Notes: a model not told the origin generated them from the sequence alone. A DNA stretch of 64,000 bases from Siphonodentalium dalli (GCA_032622095.1 CP136061.1:13779287-13843286); one strand, 5' to 3'. Counted from the stretch's first letter, positions 48,501 to 60,626 are shown. Numbers and translations are program-made.

Positions 48501-48727
48501 ATTCAAGACTGAAGCTACCCCACCGAGATCATCACGTGATATACATGTAGATAATATACCATGCATATGGAGAAGTCTAGATATAACCAGCGGGTCATGT
48601 CCGGACATGTCCAACCGGTATACAAATAGACCGACGCGTGGGCGGAGAATATAGGTCAAACTCCATGTACTGCAGAGAATGTAGGTCAACCTGTCTAGAC
48701 TGACACCAAACGGGCGGGGTATCATCA

Positions 48728-48733
48728 TACCTG
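48728..48733 (+). repeat. Target-site duplication, right (TACCTG)
   Basis: Exact partner of 34,752-34,757. The flank that follows (TATAACTGGTTTTGGCTGAA) resumes the Penelope-like sequence. Confidence 0.85.
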
Positions 48734-48800
48734 TATAACTGGTTTTGGCTGAAGAAGACCATGAGGTCGAAAATTTCCAATAAGAGTGTGACGTTGTTAT
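48734..48800 (-). mobile_element. Remainder of the Penelope-like end repeat
   Basis: Matches the reverse complement of about 34,141-34,208 (GAAGAAGACC, GGTCGAAAATTTCC, AATAAGAGTG). It is the far side of the host element that the palindrome split. Confidence 0.75.
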
Positions 48801-49489
48801 TTGTTGGATCACCATGAAGTCCCTAGGGCTAGACTATCTATTGTATTAGTTACCCTTTAAGACTAAGAGAAAACTGCTTCCTACAAACTGCCAATAATCT
48901 GCTCGCGAGTCCATGTATAGGTTGATGTTACTAATTAGCAACGTCCACCTATGCACAGTTGATATTCTAACAATTTACTGTGTCAAATTTGGAATTTAAT
49001 TTCACGTACACCTAATTTCTATTAAATGTCACGTGTATTCGAAATATAACACATTTATGGATGCGTTAAATTTTACTTATACGTGCAATTTATGTATAAA
49101 TTATATTCGAGATAACACATTTATGGATGTATTTATATCAATAATACGTGTTGTTTACTATAAAAGTAACATATGCCAATGATATGCATCTTTACTATCA
49201 GCTTAATCCATTATAATAGACGGCATAATCTATTTCACTCAATCATATATATGCTTGGTAGGTAATTGTAAGATATTTATATATCTGAAAATTGAGGGAA
49301 ATATGTAACGTTGGTACTATAAACTGAAAACTGCAAAGTCGTTAACCCCTGGAAAATTTAAAGAGTAAATGAAAACTAGAGGTCAGATTCCATCTCATGT
49401 GAGTGTTATGCGTATATGTGTATTCCTCTTCATGCGAATGCACATTGGTGTTTTGTGATCCGATGTGGACTTGCATTGACATTTCTAAA
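48801..49489. other. Unassigned AT-rich DNA
   Basis: No gene seen. There are weak internal similarities such as AACACATTTATGGATG, present twice near 49,048 and 49,112. Confidence 0.55.
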
Positions 49490-49895
49490 TCTAATATATA
49501 TTTTGGGACATCTGTCTGTCTGTCTGTTTGCCTGTTAGCTATGGCCGGGAAAACTGCTGGACGGATTTTGAGGACATTTGATACATATGGGTACTTTTGT
49601 CCAGGGAGTGTTTTGGACGGGTCAAATCGTGACCCCTGACCTGTCCTTGACCTTCAAAATGGTCAATCCATGTCAAATCGGGTAGAACAGACGGATTTCC
49701 ACGAAATTTGATACCTAGGGGTACTTTGTCCGGGGTGTGTTTTGGACGGGTAAAACGTGACCCCGACCTGACATTGACCTTTAAAATGGTCAGATCAAGG
49801 TCAAATCGAGTAAAACGGACGGATTTCGACGAAATTTGATACCTAGGGAAACTTTTGTCCGGGGAGTCTTTTGGACAGGTCAAATCGTGACAATA
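49490..49895 (+). repeat. Helitron-like fragment with TTGACC units
   Basis: Starts with TCTAATATATATTTTGGGAC and a CTGT tract, then about three ~128-bp units with TGACCTTGACCTTCAAAATGG and TGTCCGGGGAGTGTTTTGG. It has no hairpin/CTAG end, so it is 3'-truncated. Confidence 0.6.
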
Positions 49896-51204
49896 TGTTA
49901 CCTTTATAGTAGAGCGGACATACCTATAGAGTATATCGGTGAGCATATTCATGCATTTGCCTTGCTCCTTGATAAGTCCGTTTGAATTTGCGTCATGAAG
50001 AGAGGGTTTGAATTTAAGTAATATATATCACCCGTTAACAACGTTACACGCTACCAGGGTTAAACCGTCCACTCTAAATCTTAAAAAAATGTACTTGTAT
50101 ACCACAAAATGGATGTCAGGTTGAAAAACTATCCCATTGTGCAATTTTGTGGCAATTTGGCATTGCATGTCGATTTTGAGAAAGAAAATGAGCATTTAAT
50201 TTTTCAATGCCAACAGTTTTATTGGATTCTGATCACTTTATCAACATACATATATGCACGAACGAAAAAGCTACAAAACTCATAACATGCAGATGACATA
50301 ACATTGCAACTCGGAAGCCGGTAATTTTATCGGAACATGTTTTAGTTTTATGGCGGCCATTTTGGTCTCCATCATTGGTTTTACGTAACCAGTTGACTTA
50401 TACATATTACAATACAGCCTCTATGAAATAAAGATCAGTTACAATAAAGCACTTGCGATTTTCCAGTCCGGTGTGCACACTCGGTGTGCACAGAGTGCCA
50501 ATATAAAACTTGGCGGCCATCTTGGACGCCATCTTGGATTTTATTACCTTCATAATCTAGTATTTGAACGGAATCTCACATTCTCCATGTCCCGAATGGT
50601 TCTGCCCTGTATGACACTACAAAATGTGCATTGTCGATGTTTTATAGGAAACAATCTGCATGGGTGCATTTAAGTGGATATTTGTGAAATTGGGGTGAGG
50701 GTTAAGTTTTTCTCGATTAGTTTACCATTTGGAGACATATAATACAGATAGGAACATCATTATGTAGGAAATACCCTACCATTTCTAAAAATATATAAAT
50801 TCGAAGAATTCGACAGATATGCTATATTTGCACAGAGTTGACGCACAACACTTTGTCTGAATCGCCATGAATTTTTGACGTGTCACGCTACATATTTTAC
50901 CATGACGCACGAAATCAGAACGAAAGCAGGAAAACGATATTGAATCTGATTAAGTGTCTATATTTGTTCCATAATTTGCAAATATGTTTACAATCTTTCC
51001 GATGTTGATGTCCTGTTAAGCAGTTGGCTAATGCATGTTAACCTCTGAAAATATGTCATTTTTTAGGTAGGGTACCCTATGAAAACATAGTAAAAAGTTA
51101 TATTTTGTCACCTAACTCGGCTCGGCGCCCTCTGAATTCGAAAACTAGAGTAATTTTCCCATAAGAAAATGATGTTCGCATAAATTCCCCGATGTGCGAC
51201 GATC

Positions 51205-51238
<34 letters not shown>

Positions 51239-51394
51239 AGCACAGCCTAGACTACTAATCTTGCGTTTAGATTCTACTAATCACATCCACTCGTCGGAAA
51301 GTTTTTATCTCAATATCTGATTTTCGGAGTAATTTTCCCCATTTGATTTTCGGTGGAATTTGCCAAATCTGAACCCACCGACACAATCTCCCCG
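49896..51394. other. Unassigned AT-rich DNA with a poly-C tract
   Basis: Begins with a short segment (TTACCTTTATAGTAGAGCGG) that recurs at about 51,405 and 51,887. The rest has no identifiable gene. The 33-base poly-C run is annotated separately. Confidence 0.55.
51206..51238 (+). repeat. Poly-C homopolymer, 33 bases
   Basis: An uninterrupted C33, with a second run of 13 C at 51,675-51,687. The true length is uncertain because such runs are error-prone in sequencing. Confidence 0.9.
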
Positions 51395-52560
51395 TTGAGC
51401 AGGTTACTTTTATAGTAGAGCGGTCAAATTTTGTAGGCGTACCTACAGTAAACCGGCTTACATGCTCCTGCATTAAACTCGCTCCTGCATTAGGCCGTCT
51501 GGATTTGAGGCTAAAAATCGGTTGGTGATAGACTACTTAAGTATACATATTTATGTTATATAGCGTTTTCACGAGTAAACCGTTGCATCTGAAAATTAGA
51601 AAATCGCACTGTAAATGCGCCTGAACAATACCCACCAGATGTTCTGGTCTAAAAAAATTATCTCGATGTTTGAACCCCCCCCCCCCCTTTGCAATTTCCG
51701 TGGAATTTTCCTAAAGTCTCAACCCACCCTGACTAGGATAGGATAGGATAATTTATTTACAATATACATGAATTATACAATGGCAGAAATACATAATAAG
51801 GTAAAGCAGTATATTGTCGGGGGTAGCCTAGCCCTATCGGGCTGTCTTCCTGCTACCCCCTTTGTGACTAGCTTTCTCCGTTGGGCAGGTTACTTTTGAA
51901 AAATAGCGGTCAAACTTTTGGGACGTACATACAGTATGTTAATGTACCTGCTACGACATTATCTTGCTCTTTAATTAGCCGGTTTGGATTTGGCGGGAAA
52001 AATAGGTGCAATATTTCCTTTCCCCGTAACTCGGAAAGTCCTGGGAAAAAACATGTTTACGCGGTATATTCGGGTCCGCATCACTCGTCCAATTCGGAAT
52101 ATGCAATAAAAATTGAGAGCTCGGTTTATTCATCCTGGTGTATAGTGTGTCTCTATTTATGGGCGGTAACTCCTCAGGGAAAGCGCGGACACAAGTTTTG
52201 ATGCCCGTGGGCAGTAAGGCATATCGAGGTGTGCATACGGTCCAATTTTTGATGCTCTGCTCCTTATAATTTCCGACATAATAAAATGACATTTTTTCAT
52301 ATAAAGGGAGATAACTCCGCGGGTAAACGCGGACAATATTCGTTGTATGCCGATCGGTTAGCACTCATTGACCCCAACATACGTACACACGTTCAGTTCG
52401 ATTCTCCCCATACTTTCAGATATTAAGGCGTTGCAAAAGTGTTGAGTATAATAATAATAATAGTGAAAAATAATCGTAAAAGGGCCATAACTCCGTCAAG
52501 AAACATTGGACCGACATGCGGATACCTTTATTTTTTAGTAGACCTCAGATGCCTACATAT
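51395..52560. repeat. Diverged repeats (AGCGGTCAAA and GGTAACTC types)
   Basis: Two related segments start near 51,400 and 51,880 (CCCCGTTGAGCAGGTTACTT / TCCGTTGGGCAGGTTACTT). They are followed by three loose ~150-175-bp units with ATAACTCC...GGAC near 52,155, 52,305 and 52,478. AT-rich, no gene supported. From 52,561 to 52,886 I see nothing assignable. Confidence 0.5.
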
Positions 52561-52886
52561 TCGCTACAGGTTTCGCGTTTCTACTGCAATTACTTTCTGA
52601 GTATTTCCAAATAAAAGGAAAACGGCACCAGTACAAAAACAATATACTTTCTTGGTTACACCATGGAAGAATAATTATACGCATACATATTTCTACATTT
52701 GTTCACCCTCGATTCAAATTAACTATTGGCACATTATAGAGCATGCGTGCCTCCTTTCCGCTATAAACTATGACGAATGAACTCTTTTGTTCCGATGATA
52801 GAAGTGGTGTTATTTCAGCGGGATATCTATTCAAATGTCAATCTGAATGTGCAGTTCGGTAGCCCAGTGGTCATATTTTCTGAATT

Positions 52887-55736
52887 TTGATGGTCCCATA
52901 CAACCCTGAACACCCACAATCACTAATTGACCACATTGTCATTCCCCGGTGCAAACTTGACCTTGTGAATAGAGTAGGAATAATTGAAGATGAGGCTCTT
53001 AATACCTCAAACCACAGGCCAGTTTTCTGTTCGATGGAATTCAACTATCAGGGTAGCGCACATCTAAATGATCATAACAATATTGTCAACTGGTCAAAGG
53101 TTAATCTAGATGCATATCAAGAAGTGGTTCGGAATAAACTGCACACAGTCAATAGATGCATATCGAGCATATCCGACGTTGACGCACTATTTTCGAAACT
53201 AGTCGACATTCTTCTCTCTGCTTCTAAGGAAACAGAGAAAAAGACAACTAAACGGAAGAAATTCACGAAGTCCTACTGGAATTCTGAATTGAAATGCTTG
53301 CATGGTGAAATGCGTCAACGCCGGAAATGCTGGATATAAAAGGGGCGATCAAAAACGATTGACAATCCAACATTTCGAGAATATAGAGATTCTAAACAAA
53401 TATTCCGAAATCGTCACCGTACAGCAGTGTTGGATTCCCAAACAAAATTAATAGAGAACATAGAATATCTCGCTAAAAACAACCAACCCGCTTTCTGGAA
53501 AGCAATTAAACTCCCAAATAAGTGTGGTGTGAACCCTGGGTCAGAATTAAAGTTTGACAACAAAATGTGCAGGGACCCTCAAGACATTGTACTAGGTTGG
53601 AACAAATATTTTCAAAACCTGTATAGTAGGTGTCGTCATAATATCCCCTCTTTTGAATCGTCGGTGAACGACACCATTGCCCAGATAAGTGAAATGTCTG
53701 ACCAAGAGCGTAGAGATAACTCACTGTGTAAGGACGTCACAGGTGCAGAACTAAGTGCTTGCGTTAAACGGCTGAAGCGGAACAAAGCTAGTGGGCACAC
53801 CAATATTGTAAATGAACATCTAATTCATGCACCGGATGCTCTACTACCCGTCCTGTGTCTGCTATTCTCAAGTATGCTCAGATACGAATTTATTCCATCT
53901 AAAATGAAAATGGGAATAATAATTCCGATTTTCAAGGGTGACCCAAAGCCTGTCGACAACCCAGATAGTTACAGAGCTATAACTTTACTGCCATCAATGT
54001 ATAAACTTTTTGAGATGGTTATTTTGGACAGGTTTCTTAAATGCGATGTGTTCGCCGGTTTTCCAAATTGTCTGCAGAATGGCTTCCAGAAAGGGGTTGG
54101 CTGCACAGTAACCTCATATATACTCCAAGATGTCGTCGAATATGCACATCTCAACAATTCTAAGGTATACGCCGCATTTTTGGATTCACAAACAGCTTTT
54201 GACAGAGTATGGCACGAAGGACTACTCTATAAATTAATGCAGAAAGGCCTTGGAGGGCGTATGCTTAGAGTTGTTGCTGCCATGTACTCGGAGATCAAAA
54301 GCAAAGTGCGATATGCTGGCTATTTTTCAGAACCGTTCACCATAGAGCAAGGTACAAGACAAGGAGATGTTCTGTCCCCTTTCCTGTACCTTATCTATAT
54401 AGACGACCTCCTACAGGAACTCTCATTATCACCGGAGGGCGCTCATATAGATTCAATCTCGTGTTCATGTCCGACAACTGCCGACGATGTCTGCGTTCTT
54501 TCTTACTCAGAAGGTGGCTTAAAAAGTCTTCTGAATAAATGTTATAAGTACAGCAAAACGTGGAAATTTGAATACTCATTTGCTAAAAGCGAAATTATCG
54601 TCTTTGACACTCGTAAACGCTCAAACGCTCCAGCGAGAGAACATGAATGGTTTCTCGGACTGAACACTCTGAATGAAGTCAAAGACGTTATTCACCTTGG
54701 TATCCCTCAAAATAATCGGTCTGATAGATCTCGAAATATTGACAGAGCATGTGAAATGCTAAGAAGGACATTCTTCGGTGCATGCCGATCGCCAATCACC
54801 AAATTCCTGACTCCTTCGTCTGCTCTTGAAATTTTGAAATGTGTAGTAATCCCCAAGGCATTATGTGGATGTGAAATGTGGTATGGCCTGACAAATACAC
54901 AAGTTCTGCAACTTGAGAGAGTCTATCGTATGTGTATAAAACATATTCAATGTCTGCCTACTAGAACAAGTACAGAACTTTCACTGTCATTACTTGGTTT
55001 AACACCACTGCATGTCGAAGTAGACCGGAAAAAACTTTTATTCTTGGGAACACTAATAAATATTCCAAACACTCATCGCGATGCTCTAAGAGTGTTTCTG
55101 TTCAATGTTCAGGGCCACCTCCTCTATAAACGGCCCCTCTCTGGCTTTGCGAAGGAAATATTCACACACCTGCACGCATATGATCTCATCGATTACCTCA
55201 CAAATTTTATTGATTCTGGGTTCTTTCCATCACAGAAACAATGGAAAGAAATTGTAAAAGAGAAGATCAACAACTTCGCATATCAAGCACTATGGTGTGA
55301 TTTGACAAATGAATCACTGAATTTCTTTAGGATGGTTAAATCCTATCCTATGTCGATCTGGAGAGGCTGGCTACTATGCAGGGAACACCCAAAGTACAAA
55401 TCTAAAGCTCTCTATATGGCAAACATCATCTCCAGAACGACATATGACAACAACGCACTATGCAAGCACTGTGGGTGCCAATACCCTGACCTCATGTCAC
55501 ACATGTACCTCCATTGCTTCTCTCCGCACATACAGGAACTCAGAAATGAATTCTGGTATAAAATCATAAACATATTCGGAATTCCTACATTTTCATTCCT
55601 GGATTTACTCTCGTCGGTAGGATTCCTCACTTATGCATGTGGATGTGGAAGTCATCCTACTCTGGAACTCATGTGTGATGAGAAACGCTTATTTATTCAT
55701 TGTCTCATATTTGTGTGTGTCCTTTGCTCCATCTGA
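52887..55736 (+). pseudogene. LINE ORF2: endonuclease end, reverse transcriptase, CCHC motif
   Basis: Two open pieces in the same frame are separated by one TAA at 53,337-53,339. The first (150 residues) holds SLIDHIVI and LNTSNHRPVFCSMEF, the S-[ND]-H-x-P end of an APE-type endonuclease. The second (769 residues counted from 53,427) holds an RT domain: NKASG and NPDSYRAITLLP (about 178-189), FLDSQTAFDRVWHEG (251-265), EQGTRQGDVLSPFLYLIYID (307-326) and a catalytic TADDVCVL (351-358). A CCHC motif, CKHCGCQYPDLMSHMYLHC, is at 679-697. The usual aromatic residue before ADD is threonine, and the K of SKAFD is replaced. Few disabling changes suggest a recent insertion. Confidence 0.85.
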
Positions 55737-55876
55737 CCAATGCAAAAGGTCAACCAACCTCATATAAGTTAAATTGATTTAGTTTGAATGTCACTGTTGT
55801 ATTCATAAACATGTATATACCTGTACACATATCTCTCCTTCAAGGAGGCAATAAAACATCTCTCTCTCTCTCTCAC
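52887..55876 (+). mobile_element. 5'-truncated non-LTR retrotransposon (LINE)
   Basis: A single continuous frame (one stop) covers the end of an endonuclease domain, an RT domain and a C-terminal CCHC motif. A short 3' UTR ends in AATAAA near 55,849 and a TC-repeat tail (about 55,857-55,876). The first part of ORF2, ORF1 and the 5' UTR are missing, the usual result of incomplete target-primed reverse transcription. The simple-sequence tail rather than poly-A points to a CR1/L2/Jockey-type group, but the exact clade is not settled. Confidence 0.8.
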
Positions 55877-56629
55877 TGTGATGACTCCGCTGTACGAAGA
55901 CAAAAAATAGGGACCTGGGCACAGTTGCTTGAAAACAGCTTATTATCCGCCTGATTATTCGAAAAAATGGATGGGATCTAGTGTACGCATATTATTATAA
56001 ACACATTGAACTGAATGTCATCGTGCGAGAAAAGAGATATAAAATAGGTTGACAAGTAGACGAAATATTGACATACCGCCTTCAATATGCGTCGAAAAAT
56101 ACATGGTCACAACTATTTCCAATTTCAATTTTTGCACACAAATTAAATAAATGCTCGTTATTCATACCATATCAGGAAATAAATAATAACATGGAACGCT
56201 CTGTTCGGTCTCACGGCGTACATATAGTGTTTGTTTGGAACCCAAACACATTGTTAAAAGTTTGTTATGAATTCAGTGCGTCTTTATGGGCCATATAATG
56301 CCCACAGAACGGTAGTTTATGTATTGGTCGACCTATTTCGATAGGGTGGTCGCAGTTATGCTTGTTAACACGCCCGCGCGTCTATACTGTAGACTAAACT
56401 ATGAACTTCTATGGTCCCATGTAGGTTTTATGCTTTTTCCAGATTATTAGGTTAAATGTCGAACTGCGCAATCATGAGGCTGGTTACCGGTATACGGTGT
56501 GGTTGGGAATTTCAATTTCGTTTATTGTCCTTTACAATATTATGCTAATCAATAAAGTTGATTTTTGGTTTGTGACAAGCTATTTCAATTAAACAGAACA
56601 GAAATTTAAAAGATAATATGTAAGTCGTA
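55877..56629. other. Unassigned AT-rich DNA
   Basis: No gene or clear repeat. The 76-residue frame at 56,068-56,298 shows no domain. Confidence 0.55.
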
Positions 56630-59271
56630 TGTTTCATATTCCATAGATAGTTTCGTTCCCCTCTGCTTTTCGGCGAATTGCGCGATTTGACCTTGAGTTG
56701 ACTATTTTGAAGGTCAAAATCACGTCAGGGTCACGATTTGACCCGTCCAAAACAATCCGTGGACCCAAGTAACCTTGGGTATCAAATTTCGTCCAAAACA
56801 CTCCCCGGACAAAAGTACCCGACAGAAGTACCCGTCGAAATATGTCCGTTTTATCCGATTTGACCTTGAATTGACCATTTGATTTGACCCGTCCAAAACA
56901 TTCTCGGATATAAGTAACCCTAGGTATCAAATTTTTTGAAATCCCGTCAAAATTAGCGATTTGACCTTGAATTTACCATTTTGAAGGTCTGATCGGTATT
57001 ACGATTTGACTTGTCCAAATCACCCCTCCCCCGACAAGTAACTCTAGGTACCAAATGTCGTCGAAATCCGTCCGTTTTATCCGACTTGACCTTGAATTGA
57101 CCTTTTTGAAAGTGAAGGTCTGGTCGGGTTCACGATTTGACCCGTCCAAAAACATCCCTGGAAACAATTACGCCTAGGTATCAAATTTCGTCAAAATCCG
57201 TCTGCCAGTTTCCCCGTCCATAGCTAACACACACAGACACACACACAGAAGTCCCAAAATATATATTACTAGAAGGTGACCCGACTTCGTCCGGGCTTTG
57301 ACCTTGAATTGACCATTTTGAAGGTCAATGTCAGGTGGGGTAACGATTTGACCCGTCCAAAACACTGCCCGGACAAAAGTACCCGACAAAAGTACCCGTC
57401 GAAATCCATCCAGTGTTACCCGACTTGACCTTGAATTGATGATTTTGAAGGTCAAGGTCAGGTCGGGGTCCCGATTTGACCCGTCGAAAACACTCAATGG
57501 ACAAAAGTAACCATATGTATCAAATTTCGTGGAGATTCCAACAAAATTCGCGATTTGACCTTGAATTGACCCGATTTCAAGGTCAAGGTCACATCGCACG
57601 GGCACATGAATAGGCTTATGAGACTCCCCATACGAAAGTATCCCTAGACACTAATTTTCATCGAATATCCCGTGATATTCGGGCGTTTGACCTTGAAATG
57701 ACCCGATTTCAAGGTCAAGGTCACGTCGCGCGGGCAAATTAAAATGCCTATGCCACTTCCCGACCGAAAGTACACACACATACCAAGCTTCATCGAAATT
57801 CCATGATATTCGGGCGTTTGACCTTGAAATCACCCGATTTCAAGGTCAAGTCGCACGGGCAATTTAATAGGCCGATGTTACTTCCCGGCCGAAAATACCC
57901 CCACATACCAAGTTTCATCGCAATCGGGTATGCCGTTTTCGAGTTCATAGCGAACACACACAAACACACCCTCACACACCACACACCACACACACACATA
58001 CAGATCTTCCAAAATATATAATAGACTAGGTGGTGGACCCGACTTCGTCCGGGCTGTTTCCCCTCTGCTTTTCGGCGTATTCCGCGATTTTAACTTGAAT
58101 TGATTATTTTGAAGGTCAAGGTCAGGTGGGGTTACAATTTGACCCGTCCAAAACACTGCCCGGACAAAAGTACCCGACAAAAGTACCCGTCGACATCCGT
58201 CTGATTTTACCCAATTTGACCTTGAATTGACCATTTTGAAGGTCATGGTCAGATCGGCGTAACGATTTGACCCGTCCAAAAGACTCATCGGACAAAAGTG
58301 CCTCTAGTTACCAAATTTCGTCAAAATCCGTCCCGTTTTACCCGATTTGACATTGAATTGATCTTTTTGAAGGTCAAGGCCAGGTCGGGGTCACATCCAA
58401 AACCATCCCTGAAAAAAAACACCCCTAGGTATCAAATTTCGTCAAAATCCGTCGGGCAGTTTTCCCGGCCATCGCTAACACACAGACACACAGGCAGACA
58501 GAAGTCCCAAAACATATAGTAGATAGCTGGTGGACCCGACTTCGTCCGGGCTATTTCCCCCTCTGCTTTTCGGCGGATTGCGCGATTTGACCTTGAATTG
58601 TCCATTTTGAAGGCCAAGGTCAGGTGGGGGTCATGATTTTACCCGCCCAAAACACTGCCCGGACAAAAGTATCTGACAAAAGTACCCGTCGAAATCCGTC
58701 TGATTTTACCCGATTTGAATTGACCATTTTGAAGGTCAAGGTCACGTCGGGGTCACGATTTGACCCGCCCAAAACACTACGTGGACCAAAGTAACCCTAG
58801 GTATCAAATTTCGTCGAAATCCCGTCAAAATTTGCGATTTGACCTTGAATTGACCATTTTGAAGGTCAAGGTTAGGTCGGGGTCATGATTTGATCCGTCC
58901 AAAACACTATGTGGAGCAAAGTAACTCTAGTTATCATATTTCGTCGAAATCCGTCCTTTTTATCCGATTTGACCTTGAATTGACCTTTTTGAAGATCAAG
59001 GTCAGGTCGGGGTAACGAGTTGACCCCACTCACAGGACAAAAGTACCCATAGTTACCAAATTTTGTCGAAATCCGTCCTGTTTTACCCGAATTGTCATTG
59101 AATTGACCTTTTTGAAAGTCAAGGTCGGGTCGTGGTCACGATTTGACCCATCCAAAACCATCCCTGGAAAAAGTTACCCCTCGGTATCATATTTCGTCAA
59201 AATCCGTCGGGGAGTTTTCCCGGCCATAGCTAACACACACACAGACAGACAGAAGTCCCGAAATATATAGT
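56630..59271 (-). repeat. Helitron-like array, minus strand
   Basis: Successive units are marked by CTAG-like ends at about 57,268, 58,026 and 58,523, each followed by the hairpin GACCCGACTTCGTCCGGGC. Starts (AAAATATATWRTAG on this strand) abut those ends. The interior is made of ~128-bp TTGACC units (for example 58,710, 58,838, 58,967) and ~133-bp units carrying CGTCGCACGGGC (57,560-57,900). No 122-bp units occur here, so subrepeat type differs between arrays. Confidence 0.6.
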
Positions 59272-59800
59272 AGACCAGCAGCTCAGCCCGCCACTGGCGT
59301 GGTTGGTCTGAAACATGACATTTAATATTTTTTTGAATCTAATTTAATTTATTTTTTTTTATTTTTTATTTTTAATTAAATTTTAAATTATTTTGTTTAA
59401 TTAATTTTTTTATTTAATTTTTTGTTTTTCAATGAGTTAATTCTGCCTTTTTAATCAAGATAAATGATGGTACCCGTCCCTATGGCGGAAAAAACTGACC
59501 CGATGAAATTCTCCCACCTTCCTAAGAACGACAGACATAAGAATCACACAACACGCATTTTTTGTTTTCTAATGAGTTAATTATGCCTTTTCAATCAAGA
59601 TAAATGCATTCCGCTGTTGCCGTCCGTTTTGCATTCGTAGTTTCGTACGCATTTGTAACAGGTTAGCAACGCCGAAGGCAATAAAGAGCGTTAGTCGGTT
59701 AACAACTCCAAATATGGTCAATATAAAGATCGTGATTGCCTTAACCCCACAGTGCCGAGGACGGTGATTTTGATGATTGGGAGTGGAGAATGAGTTATCT
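59272..59800. repeat. Direct repeat flanking Penelope-like fragments, left
   Basis: Shares CCCGCCACTGGCGTGGTTGG, TAAGAATCACACAACACGCA and GCCGAGGACRGTGATTTTGA with 61,206-61,880, in the same order and orientation. Such long direct repeats are a known feature of Penelope-like elements. Confidence 0.65.
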
Positions 59801-60626
59801 GAGCTTCTCGAAGACGCGACAACGACGCAATTCATGTGGTCTCCACACTTGAACACATGGTGTACCTTTTCCGTTCTGTTATATTTTGCTCTTTTTAACA
59901 GTTTTTTCATATTACGTGGCTGTCTTTTACTGTCCAAAACATTGTTGCCTGGGAATACTTTCACCATGCGTGTGTCCTTATGTAAAATTGGTAACAAGCT
60001 CCTTGCGATTCCCACCTGGTTAGGGTTGTGAGGGTTGTGTGTTGTTACGTATGGAATTGTTTCAACCTCACATACTGTTTGTTTCTCCTGACGCAAATTC
60101 TCAACTGGTATTTGTTTGGCTTTGTTTATGCCACCCAGGATGAGATTTAACGGATAATGCTGCTTTTGGAAAAATGATTCCAATTTCCGTAATCTTATAT
60201 CTCGAGTGTCTGGATTGTCCACTAACGCGCACACTCTCCTAGCTAAACAGAATGGGATGTTCATTTGTGTGTGTGCTGGGTGACATGAATGAAAATCGAG
60301 ATATTGATGTGTGTCAGTATTTTTGTAATATATATCATTTTCTATTTTAGTTCCGAGTTTTCTTATTAGGACATCCAAGATGTTTGTCATCAAAATAGAA
60401 TGTATTGCACTCCAAAACTGTTCGAATTCTTTCCGTAATAAAATCCGCTTTAACTCCATTCTTATTAAGATTCTCACATATGAATCGGTTATCGATTTTG
60501 TCACCACATTTCTCCAACCAGAATTTAATTGCTTCGATGCCCAAGTCATGTGGTATATTAGTGAACAGGCTAACTATTTCGAAACTTGTTAGGATTGATT
60601 CAGTTTCTATTGTTCTTGGTAACTGA
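59790..60626 (-). pseudogene. Penelope-like reverse transcriptase fragment
   Basis: Minus-strand coding remains. Upstream frame: FEIVSLFTNIPHDLGIEAIK (about 60,530-60,590), the first catalytic region of Penelope-like RTs. It then shifts into a 322-residue frame with YYKNTDTHQYLDFHSCHPAH, RRVCALVDNPDTRDIRLRKL and KVHHVFKCGDHMNC, the C-terminal part of the RT and the start of the linker. The YxDD region expected between these parts is missing, so there is an internal deletion as well as a frameshift. The frame runs into the flanking direct repeat. Not functional. Confidence 0.7.

Larger units (their letters stand above)
34758..48727. mobile_element. 13,970-bp near-perfect palindromic mobile element
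   Basis: Left arm 34,758-41,727 and right arm 41,757-48,727 are reverse complements. Paired coordinates sum to 83,484 inside and 83,485 outside a 1-base indel, so the arms differ by one inserted A and a one-step shift inside a 9-bp array, as far as I could compare. The ends are TGATGATACCCCGCCCG. The 6-bp TACCTG lies on both sides. Each arm carries one outward-reading protein gene, a zinc-finger fragment near the centre and several repeat families. No DDE integrase, DNA polymerase, capsid or helicase was recognised. Six-bp duplications are known for Polinton/Maverick, Dada and IS3EU elements, but none is otherwise indicated. A snap-back product of a linear element is possible. Confidence 0.8.
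41757..48727 (-). repeat. Right arm of the palindrome
   Basis: 6,971 bp, the mirror of 34,758-41,727. It carries one extra A in a run of A near 47,500-47,510, which breaks its copy of the 250-residue gene. Confidence 0.9.

Noticed and set aside
34758..48727. Palindrome as a long-read hairpin or assembly artefact
   Set aside because: The flanks differ, fit a 6-bp target duplication, and join to a sequence matching an internal empty site. The arms also differ at two places. Not fully excluded without reads, but the artefact model does not predict these facts.
34758..48727. Palindrome as a standard Polinton/Maverick
   Set aside because: The 6-bp duplication fits, but no polymerase B, integrase, ATPase, protease or capsid motif was seen, and the ends start TGATG rather than AG. 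Kept only as a hypothesis for the parent.
49539..49952. 137-residue minus-strand frame
   Set aside because: Produced by the TTGACC-type repeat units, like similar frames in every Helitron-like block.
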